From the NCBI GenBank assembly GCA_021791615.1, contig JAJYWG010000511.1, positions 1 through 13,409 on the forward strand: 13,409 nucleotides of DNA, written 5' to 3'. Position numbers and translations under genes: made by a program. Below are positions 6,318 to 12,595 of this stretch, piece after piece. This stretch comes from Actinomycetes bacterium (GTDB lineage Bacteria > Actinomycetota > Acidimicrobiia > Acidimicrobiales > RAAP-2). The notes under the pieces were generated by a model that was not told the origin of the DNA, searched no databases, and saw only the letters and a list, made by a program, of their open reading frames with translations. Every line of letters starts with the position of its first letter. Position 1 is the stretch's first letter.

Positions 6318-9047
6318 CTAGTCGTCGAACGGATCCGGGAGAGGGAGCTCGGGATCGGTGCGCGCACCTTGCTGAACACGACGGGGAGCGGCGACCGACG
6401 TCTCCCCTTCGTTCCTCACTGCCACCTCGGTTGAAGCTGATGGAGGGATGACGGCCGCGGGCACTAGAGCGCGCCCCTTCGACGCCAGGACTCTCCAGCC
6501 GCGCGAGTCGGCCACATCGGCGATCCACCGCCCGTAGCGGTCCGCCATCGCTTCGTCACCGCCAACGAGACGGTACGTGCTTGCGAGGTACGCACAGGAC
6601 ACGGCGAGGTAGGGGGCACCGACGTTGCGGGCCTCCTGGATCATCTCGGCGACGGCGTTGTATCTCGTCTCGTCGGAAGACTCGGGTTCGCAGACAACTG
6701 CTAGAAGGCGTGCTTCCCATCGGGTTCGCCAGTTGACACGGCGCTTCTCCAAGTCGTTGAGTACGCGCCGAGCTTCGTGCGAGTATCCCGTGGCCGTCCA
6801 GCAGTGAGCGCTCTCGACCATCAGATCGCCGACCACAGGATGGTGTTGGTTCCGCGCCGCTAGCCTAAGAGCCTCGTCCTCAAGTTGCTGGGCCAAAGAC
6901 CAGAGCTGGGTCCACTGTCGAGGCTGTAGGCGGACAAGGCGGGCTTCAGTCACGAGCCGGTACGCATTCGCCCATGGATCGTCGCCCCGTTTGGTGATCT
7001 CGTTGGTCGCGAGATCGAGTAGCCGGTGGGCATCCTTCGGATCTCCTTGTGCCGAGGCCCCCTCCGCCTGGACGGTGAGGGCTTGGGCCCGCAGATTGGT
7101 CAACCCTCGAGTGTCCGCCATGTGAGCCGCCCTCTCCGCCAGCCGACGGGCACGGGAGAGGTTTCCCCTCACCAGCTCGTATTCGGCGAGCAGAACGGTG
7201 TTGTAGGCCTCGGGGCGGGGTGCCCTTGAACGGCGTGAGATCTCGATCCCGCGATTGGCAGCTCGAACCGCGCTGGCGAAGTCTCCCAACGAGGCGTCGG
7301 CTCTCGCCTGCCAACTCGCATGACGCGCACTTTCGACCCGAGCGGCACCTGATCTTTCGACCTCGACGGCGGCTTTCGCTGCTTGGAACTCACCCTGTTC
7401 CCAATAGATGCGTGCCTTAAGAACGTCGAGGGCTTGCGCGTCAAAGCTCCCCGCAGAGGTCTTGAACAGGCGCTCGGCCTTCTCGACATAGTCAAGAGCG
7501 CGCGCGTAGTCCAGTGCTCGGATCGCGACGTCGGCGCCCTGATTGAGGGCTTGCCATCGCTCACCTTCTGACAGGGGAAGCGAGAGGAGCCTCTCGACGG
7601 TCGACTTGGCGCGGCTCAAGTCGCCGCCTTGTTCTCTGAGCACGAGGGCGCGAACTAAGCCGAAGAGCACCATGGGGAAGCGTTCGGCGACCTCAGCGGG
7701 AAGACTGTCGGCCCAGTCAACAAGGCGCGCCGGGGCCTCTGAGGTCGGGAGGACATCCTCCACGAGCATCGAGATCGATCTGGCGGCGTCCTCGAACATT
7801 TCGAGGTTCAGGAGGAGATCGACCAGAGGTGGTTCAGGCTGTGCTTCCTTCAGCCATGGAAACTCCTGCTGACCGAACAAACCGAGGTTCTGTCGGAATA
7901 CCTGATGCACAGCCAGCCGGTCGAGACCTCCCCAGTTGACATTGCGCGCCAAGTGATATTCGACCAGCTTGGAAGTCTCCGCAGCCGACGCATAATCTCC
8001 CAACCACGAATTCGGGACGGGGATGGGCGCAGATGCGAGAAGCTTGATTACGCCTGAGCCCGTATTCCCGACGGAGTCGACGCACTGACGAACGACTGTG
8101 TTCCACGGCAATACGACGTCAGAGGGAATACGGCCGACGATGCTTCGCCAATTGGCCTCGACCCCTGCCGGTTCAGGTGGCGACGTGAAGAAGACCGCTC
8201 CCTTATAGATCGTGGCCGCAAGTGGGTTGTAATGGATCCGCTGCAAGAAGTCAGTCCTCACTGACGGAGGCACGCGCCACTTGTCGCACCAGAGGTGCCA
8301 GTCGCTCTCCGTAGGTCGCGGCATCGGTCGGATGGTCGCGGGACCGATGCTGGATTTGGCACTCTCGGTGGTGGCTACGACAGGAGTCCTCTGGAGCATC
8401 GCGGCGAGATCGGCGACAAGGTTGTGGGCGCCGCCACCCCGTGGATCCCAATCGTCGAAGCAGAGGATCGGCGGCGTGCGCTTACTCCCTTCCAGATAAC
8501 GGACGAGAGCAGCGGGGAGGCCGGCGGTGCTCGCCCCTATGGTCGCGGGAGCGGGGACTTCGGTCGACACCTGGGCCAAGAGTTGGCGTTCGACGTCGTC
8601 CGGCCCGCTGGTCGATTTGAGCTGAACCCAGACGATCTGCCTTCCGGTGCGGCCCGCCACTCTGGAGAGCCAGCGGGCTACGTAGGTCGTCTTGCCCGAC
8701 CCGAGCGGCCCGACCACGGCAGTGAAGGGGACAGCGTCGAACCAATCCGACTCTTCCGGAAGCGGCAAGGGAAACTCGAGGGTTCTGGCGGCCGAGAGGA
8801 CGTCGGCAAGGACGGGAGACTCGGCCTTTCCGAAAGGCCGCTCCCCAGGACCGCTGAACTCAGCTGATCCGACAAGACCGAATATTCGTTGCAGACGCTC
8901 CCAGAGCTCGTCTCCAGGGACTCTCGTTCCCTTCTCGAGCAGCGCGATGTAGGCCGCGGTCACCCCGGCCTGCCGCGCCAGAGTTCTTTGGCTCCACCCA
9001 AGGCGCGTCCGGTGTTCGCGGATGACTTCTCCGAAAGTGGTGGTCAT
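6318..9047 (-). CDS. XRE-HTH, P-loop NTPase, TPR protein (STAND-like regulator/sensor)
   Basis: A 909-residue multidomain protein. Residues 6-57 are an XRE/Cro helix-turn-helix (IREHRTRLGWSQRTLARQAG, then VTAAYIALLEKGTR). Residues 105-260 form a P-loop NTPase with Walker A GPLGSGKTT (113-121), Walker B PILCFDDWD (193-201) and a sensor-like VVATTES. The C-terminal half (about 430-870) is alpha-helical with degenerate TPR-type repeats rich in A/L/Y/W spacing, such as LDVLKARIYWEQGEFQAAKA. There is no recognisable nuclease, TIR, protease or membrane effector domain. The ATG at 9047 is chosen because the HTH begins there; upstream in-frame sequence overlaps the E1 gene and is low complexity. A TACGAT box lies about 9 bases before the ATG, so a nearly leaderless internal promoter is possible. 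It lies 47 bp after the JAB-E1 gene. STAND NTPases act as ligand-triggered switches. Here it could control the operon or sense infection, with the Ubl system as modifier (inference). Confidence 0.85.
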   Translation of the reverse strand: MTTTFGEVIREHRTRLGWSQRTLARQAGVTAAYIALLEKGTRVPGDELWERLQRIFGLVGSAEFSGPGERPFGKAESPVLADVLSAARTLEFPLPLPEESDWFDAVPFTAVVGPLGSGKTTYVARWLSRVAGRTGRQIVWVQLKSTSGPDDVERQLLAQVSTEVPAPATIGASTAGLPAALVRYLEGSKRTPPILCFDDWDPRGGGAHNLVADLAAMLQRTPVVATTESAKSSIGPATIRPMPRPTESDWHLWCDKWRVPPSVRTDFLQRIHYNPLAATIYKGAVFFTSPPEPAGVEANWRSIVGRIPSDVVLPWNTVVRQCVDSVGNTGSGVIKLLASAPIPVPNSWLGDYASAAETSKLVEYHLARNVNWGGLDRLAVHQVFRQNLGLFGQQEFPWLKEAQPEPPLVDLLLNLEMFEDAARSISMLVEDVLPTSEAPARLVDWADSLPAEVAERFPMVLFGLVRALVLREQGGDLSRAKSTVERLLSLPLSEGERWQALNQGADVAIRALDYARALDYVEKAERLFKTSAGSFDAQALDVLKARIYWEQGEFQAAKAAVEVERSGAARVESARHASWQARADASLGDFASAVRAANRGIEISRRSRAPRPEAYNTVLLAEYELVRGNLSRARRLAERAAHMADTRGLTNLRAQALTVQAEGASAQGDPKDAHRLLDLATNEITKRGDDPWANAYRLVTEARLVRLQPRQWTQLWSLAQQLEDEALRLAARNQHHPVVGDLMVESAHCWTATGYSHEARRVLNDLEKRRVNWRTRWEARLLAVVCEPESSDETRYNAVAEMIQEARNVGAPYLAVSCAYLASTYRLVGGDEAMADRYGRWIADVADSRGWRVLASKGRALVPAAVIPPSASTEVAVRNEGETSVAAPRRVQQGARTDPELPLPDPFDD

Positions 9048-9094
9048 TAGCCCAGAATCGTAGTGGGGCGGCTGATCGAAGACGTTGAGGGGTC

Positions 9095-10432
9095 TCACAG
9101 GCGGATGTCGAGATCGACCCGGCCGAGTCGGCCGTCGATCCCGCACACCGGACAGTCCGGACTGCGAGGAGCGGCGACGGCTCGGACATCGCCGGCGAAG
9201 CTGCGGTACACCCACTGGGCCGACTCCGTCGCCGGTTGGCCGACCGCCCACTCAAGACAGCGCATCACCACCAGTGAGGCAGCGACCCCGTTGAGCGACA
9301 CCACCGCCGGGGCGATGACCTCCTCCCCTCTGATGTATCCGAGAGCCCGATCGCGCTCGTGTTCGGAAGAAGGCATCAGTTCGACCCGAAGCTGCTCGGG
9401 GTCGATGACTCCCATGCACACCAGGCAGGCTGAGCCCGGCAGGACAAACCTGACGTTGGCGAACGCCCGAAGCCTGTTCGACCGGGCGGTCGATATTTCG
9501 GTCCCGCAGTCCAATAGTGGGACGAACCGTTGGACCGCGATCCGGTTGAGGACGGCCCGGCTGCTGACAGTGTCGGTGCAGGCGAACAGCATGTCGACAT
9601 CGAAGAGCTCACGTGCCGTCTCAGGGTCACGGACGTCACCGCGAACCGCCTGGACCTCGGTGGCTCGCGTCGTCCTGCGTGCGCGAAGGGCGATCAGCTT
9701 GGCCTTGTTTCGCTTGCGTCGTGCATCCCATCGAGATGCCGTGACGATTCGGTTCAGATTCGCCTCTTCGACGTGATCGGGGTCGACGACCACCAGGGTT
9801 CCTATCCCGAGCCTGATCAGCTGCTCGCAGACGTGGGACCCGGTGCCGCTCGCGCCGACGACCCCGACGCGCAGGGAACCGAGCAGCTCTTGTCCCTGTT
9901 CGCCGAACGCCAAGACGTTGCGCGAGAACATACGTGGAATCTCGGACGTTCGCGGCTTCGACCCAACCGGAGCAGAGCCGATGTCGCGACATCTAACGGT
10001 GATCCTCCTATCCGGGCGGGTCCAGAATCCGAAGGACTCCGCCTCGGATCCGACGACGACGGCGCCCGTAGCGAGGCCGGTCATCCGCTCAAGTACGGGA
10101 AGCAGCCGCCGCTCCCCTGCCACGTCGGTCGAGGAGAATCGAGGTTCGCCTCGAGCCCCGGGGTGGGTGTGAACGGGAAGCACAGAGAGCTTCTTGCGCC
10201 TCGCCTGCTTGCCGACCCGCGCCCAGAAGTCGGGGTCGATGCGAAGGGCGTCTACGCCATGTACATCTATCTCCCGCTCGGCCGGGAGCGAGTAGTCGAG
10301 CGCGAGCACCCTCGGATTCGCACCATCCTCGGCGAAGCGGGCAAGGACGGCGCCTCCGTGTTCATGAGGGGCGCTGCTCAGGAGGTCGCGACGGATGCGC
10401 TCCTGCACGCCGGCCGCCCAGACCAGCTCCAT
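9095..10432 (-). CDS. JAB/JAMM peptidase fused to E1-like (ThiF/MoeB family) adenylating enzyme
   Basis: A 445-residue fusion. Residues 1-150 are a prokaryotic JAB (Mov34/MPN) metallopeptidase domain with Glu24 (HEHGGAVL), His88 and His90 (PVHTHPG), Ser100 and Asp103 (FSSTD). Together these are the complete zinc-binding JAMM set E...HxH...SxxD. Residues 185-420 are an E1/ThiF Rossmann domain: GVVGASGTGSH (190-200), VVDPDHVEEANLNR (215-228) with acidic and Asn/Arg ATP ligands, NKAK (242-245), and ACTDTVSSR with Asp287 at the MoeB Asp130 position. Cys336/339 and Cys427/430 form two CxxC pairs, the structural zinc site. No cysteine lies between 340 and 391, where a catalytic crossover loop would be. 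The ATG at 10432 is preceded by AGGTG; TGATG overlaps the E2 stop. Role: JAB trims the Ubl tail and E1 adenylates its terminal glycine (family knowledge). The fused order resembles JAB-E1 proteins of bacterial Ubl operons such as Bil-type systems, but family assignment needs comparison. Confidence 0.92.
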   Translation of the reverse strand: MELVWAAGVQERIRRDLLSSAPHEHGGAVLARFAEDGANPRVLALDYSLPAEREIDVHGVDALRIDPDFWARVGKQARRKKLSVLPVHTHPGARGEPRFSSTDVAGERRLLPVLERMTGLATGAVVVGSEAESFGFWTRPDRRITVRCRDIGSAPVGSKPRTSEIPRMFSRNVLAFGEQGQELLGSLRVGVVGASGTGSHVCEQLIRLGIGTLVVVDPDHVEEANLNRIVTASRWDARRKRNKAKLIALRARRTTRATEVQAVRGDVRDPETARELFDVDMLFACTDTVSSRAVLNRIAVQRFVPLLDCGTEISTARSNRLRAFANVRFVLPGSACLVCMGVIDPEQLRVELMPSSEHERDRALGYIRGEEVIAPAVVSLNGVAASLVVMRCLEWAVGQPATESAQWVYRSFAGDVRAVAAPRSPDCPVCGIDGRLGRVDLDIRL

Positions 10433-10797
10433 CACCGCACCTCGGCGAATCTCTGGCGGGCCACACCGATGAAGCTCCGAAGGTTGTGATGGCCGGTTCT
10501 CCACCCCTTTGGGTGATACGACATCGCCCACCACAGTTCGGAGCCGAGGACGGACGAGAGGCTGGCATTGGTCGGCTGCGCGCCGCTGGCCAGGCGGACG
10601 TGCCCGGGGACATAGAAGCCATCCAATGCGGCTTCCGGGTAGCCCGTGATGCGGATGGCAAGGGGTGAAACCGGAGGGTTCCACCCATCCCCCAGCGGGA
10701 AGCGCTCAAGCACGAGGTACCGCTGGCCAGCCGGAAGGGACTGGACCCCGCCGCCATAGGCGGCCGTCAGCTCGGCGATCTCATCATCTGCGGTCAT
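10432..10797 (-). CDS. E2/UBC-fold protein, Prok-E2_E-like, without cysteine
   Basis: 121 residues. The start is ATG at 10797, inside the end of the Ubl gene (14-bp overlap), with only a weak ribosome binding site, so translation is coupled. The stop overlaps the JAB-E1 ATG as TGATG. The sequence shows GYPEAALDGFYV (52-63), then LRLASGAQPTNASL, and the aromatic/histidine signature ELWWAMSYHPKGWRTGHHNL (87-106). These match the prokaryotic E2 family E pattern as I remember it (YP..LDMFY ... W..WS.H...W..G.D.L). There is no cysteine anywhere in the protein, so a classical E2 thioester is impossible. Candidate functional residues are His95, Trp99, His103 and His104. By position it is the third partner of the Ubl and the JAB-E1. 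It might dock the Ubl-adenylate and pass it directly to targets, or act as a non-catalytic adaptor (inference). The E2 assignment rests on motif resemblance and gene order. Confidence 0.8.
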   Translation of the reverse strand: MTADDEIAELTAAYGGGVQSLPAGQRYLVLERFPLGDGWNPPVSPLAIRITGYPEAALDGFYVPGHVRLASGAQPTNASLSSVLGSELWWAMSYHPKGWRTGHHNLRSFIGVARQRFAEVR

Positions 10798-11020
10798 GGG
10801 TGCCGCCGAACGTCCCGGGCGGGACCGCGTAGAACTTCTCCGCCTCGTGGACCTTGAAGGCGCCCTCGGCGGGGATCTCCGGATCAGGCTCGATCCCAGG
10901 AGTCTCCCGGTAGACCTTGTTGTCGTCGGGGATGCTCCCGAGGCGACGAATCTCGGCGGCCGAGACCTCGTCGGAGGCCAGGTCGTGGCGCTGGTTCTCG
11001 ACATAGATGAAGGTTGCCAT
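10784..11020 (-). CDS. Ubiquitin-like protein (single multiubiquitin-type domain) with C-terminal Gly-Gly plus tail
   Basis: 78 residues, first gene of the Ubl operon. The ATG at 11020 has a perfect AGGAGG (11025-11030) four bases upstream. The fold pattern is that of Multi_ubiq-type beta-grasp proteins: an N-terminal strand ATFIYVENQRHDL, then the helix VSAAEIRRLGSIPDDNKVY, then a turn with acidic residues, then FKVHEAEKFYAVPP. The C-terminus reads PPGTFGG followed by THDRR. Gly72-Gly73 matches the conjugation-competent terminus of ubiquitin-like proteins, and the five-residue tail would have to be removed first. A JAMM peptidase encoded two genes downstream is the natural candidate. It has only one beta-grasp unit, whereas many Multi_ubiq proteins have several. 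The E2 gene starts within its last codons. Assignment is by motif and gene order, with good but not complete certainty. Confidence 0.82.
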   Translation of the reverse strand: MATFIYVENQRHDLASDEVSAAEIRRLGSIPDDNKVYRETPGIEPDPEIPAEGAFKVHEAEKFYAVPPGTFGGTHDRR

Positions 11021-11024
11021 GATT

Positions 11025-11030
11025 CCTCCT
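11025..11030 (-). promoter_or_regulatory. Shine-Dalgarno of the Ubl gene
   Basis: On the minus strand AGGAGG at 11025-11030, then AATC, then ATG (11020). It is the strongest ribosome binding site in the window. This suggests the Ubl is made in excess over the coupled E2 and JAB-E1 genes, as a modifier should be. Confidence 0.85.
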
Positions 11031-11035
11031 GTAAA

Positions 11036-11085
11036 CGCTAACCTGTTAGCGCTAACAATCTATCACGCCGGTATCCTGTCAGCCA
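11036..11085 (-). promoter_or_regulatory. Promoter and operator of the ubiquitin-like operon
   Basis: TGTTAGCGCTAACA (11044-11057) is a perfect 14-bp palindrome with a CG centre. A third half-site CGCTAAC (11036-11042) forms a second, offset inverted repeat with GTTAGCG (11045-11051). A putative -10 TAGATT (11057-11062) touches the palindrome, and a weak -35 TGGCTG (11080-11085) lies 17 bases further up. A protein bound here would block transcription start. The palindrome has the look of a LacI-family operator. No LacI gene is in the window. The XRE domain of the STAND protein in the same operon is an alternative binder. Confidence 0.6.
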
Positions 11086-11184
11086 GACTCGGGCTGGGGA
11101 GGACCCAGAGGCGCCTGAAGGGCGCCAGAACTTCGGTCAGCCCGGTGAGCTGGCGCTTCTCGGGACCGTGGGAGATCATCGACC
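11086..11184. other. Region between Ubl promoter and transposase, structured
   Basis: No gene. GGCGCC at 11110-11115 and 11121-11126 can form a short hairpin. GCGCCAG (11122-11128) can alternatively pair with CTGGCGC (11150-11156), so two mutually exclusive stems precede the transposase start at 11185. It probably contains the left end of the insertion sequence, but I could not identify a terminal inverted repeat. Confidence 0.4.
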
Positions 11185-12261
11185 GTGGCCCTCTCGCTCT
11201 GCTACCTCGCCCTCTGCCGGCTCCTCGGCCTGGTGCGCTCCTCACGCCGAGATGAGCTGGACAAGGACATCGAGCTGATGATGCTCCGCCACGAGGTGCG
11301 CATCCTCGAGCGCCAAGTACACGGGCGCGTGCGCTACCGGCCGGTCGATCGGGCGATCCTCGCCGCCTGGTCGCGACTGCTCCCGAGATCTCGCTGGCGG
11401 TCGTTCCTCGTCACGCCCGAGACGCTCTTGCGCTGGCATCGCGACCTGTCCAAGCGGAAGTGGCGACGCTGGCGACGCCAACGCGGTCCGGGTCGCCCGC
11501 CGCTTCCCGACGAGATCGTCGAACTCATCCTCCGTCTCGGCCGCGAGAACCGGTCGTGGGGCTGCGTGCGCATCCAAGGCGAGCTTCGAGGAATCGGGAT
11601 CCGGGTATCCGCGACGTCGATCCGGCGCACCCTTCGTCGCAACGGTCTCGGGCCGGCACCGCGGCGTGGTCCTACCTGGGCAGAGTTCCTCCGCTCCCAG
11701 GCCAAGGGCATCTTGGCGACGGACTTCTTCACCGTGGACACCGCCGCTTTCCGCCAGTTCCACGTGCTATTCGTCATCGAGATCCACAGCCGTGCCGTGC
11801 ACATCCTCGGCGTCACCGAACATCCGACCGCTGTCTTCGTCACCCAGGTCGCTCGCAACCTCGTCGGCGATCTCGCAGAGCGCGGACGGTCGTTCCGCTT
11901 CCTCATCCGTGACCGGGATGCGAAGTTCACCACTTCCTTCGACGAGGTGTTCACCTCCGAGAGCATCGATGTCATCAAGACCCCGGTACGCTCGCCCAGG
12001 GCAAACGCGTTCGCGGAGCGCTGGGTCAGGACCGTGAGATCCGAATGCCTCGACTGGACCCTGATCGCCGGCCGCCGCCACCTCGAACACGTCCTTGGCC
12101 AGTACGTCCGCCATTACAACGGGCACCGGCCTCACCGAGGCCTGGGGCTCGCCGTCCCTACGGATCCGGAGAGCTCGAGCGACGATATGGCCGTCGGCCG
12201 TATCGTCCGCTACGACGTGCTCGGCGGCCTCATCCACGAGTACGAGAGGGTGGCCGCGTAG
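11185..12261 (+). mobile_element. IS transposase with integrase core (DDE, IS3/IS481-like), full length
   Basis: 358 residues, the only plus-strand gene. The N-terminus has a helical segment with DKDIELMMLRHEVRILERQV, then a basic linker KRKWRRWRRQRGPGRPP and an HTH-like region (SWGCVRIQGELRGIGIRVSA). The rve integrase core follows: ATDFFTVDT (Asp180), IRDRDAKF (Asp245) and SPRANAFAERWVRTVRSE (Glu278), then HYNGHRPHRGLG. This is a complete DDE triad with the usual D-to-E spacing of about 33. The start is GTG at 11185, with a GGGAG about ten bases upstream. No frameshift or second ORF is seen, so it differs from two-ORF IS3 elements. Outer ends and target duplication were not found, so the element boundaries are undefined. 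It diverges from the Ubl operon and lies only about 100 bp from its promoter. Confidence 0.9.
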
Positions 12262-12595
12262 GAAGAACTGCCTCGCGGGAGGGCATCGAAGCCAGCGTGC
12301 CCGACTGCATTGCCGCGCCCATTGGGCCTCCCGTCCATCTCAAGCGGGCCGAGAACAGGCCATCGAGACCGAGACCCATCGCACGCCGCTCGCGCGCGGT
12401 CTGGCAGCGGGTCCGGCCCGCGACCTCGGCTCTCCCGGCCGGGACGATCGGGGTTTTGGCCTCCTACAGCTCCCTTGGTGATGGGCTTTCGGTGACAACA
12501 CGCTGTCACCGGGGGAGGCCCCTCTTCATGCCATTCAACAATTCGATGCCCACCTGGGAGACGTTGGCCCCTCCCGGGCTGGTAGGACATTTCCG
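12262..12595. other. Gene-free region between transposase and iron permease
   Basis: About 330 bp with no plausible gene. It probably includes the right end of the insertion sequence and the 3' flank of the permease gene. Apart from the inverted repeat at 12490-12511 (listed separately) and GGGGAGGCCCC just after it, no structure was recognised. Confidence 0.5.
12490..12511. terminator. Inverted repeat, possible bidirectional terminator
   Basis: CGGTGACA (12490-12497), six bases, then TGTCACCG (12504-12511): perfect eight-base arms. It lies 85 bp past the stop of the iron permease (minus strand) and 230 bp past the transposase stop (plus strand), between two convergent genes. No U-tract follows on either strand; GAAAG follows on the minus strand. 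A regulator binding site or part of an IS end are alternatives. Confidence 0.45.

Noticed and set aside
9048..9251. N-terminal extension of the STAND protein
   Set aside because: Residues upstream of the ATG at 9047 are Arg/Pro-rich and overlap the end of the JAB-E1 gene. The HTH domain starts right at 9047.
9530..10489. Plus-strand open frame opposite the JAB-E1 gene
   Set aside because: The minus-strand protein has complete JAMM and ThiF motifs. The plus frame has none.
10798..11004. N-terminal extension of the E2-like protein
   Set aside because: This stretch is the Ubl gene in another frame, and its translation is Ser/Arg/Pro-rich low complexity.
11077..12497. Terminal inverted repeats of the IS (TGTCA at left, TGACA at right)
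   Set aside because: Only five bases match convincingly and no target duplication flanks them.
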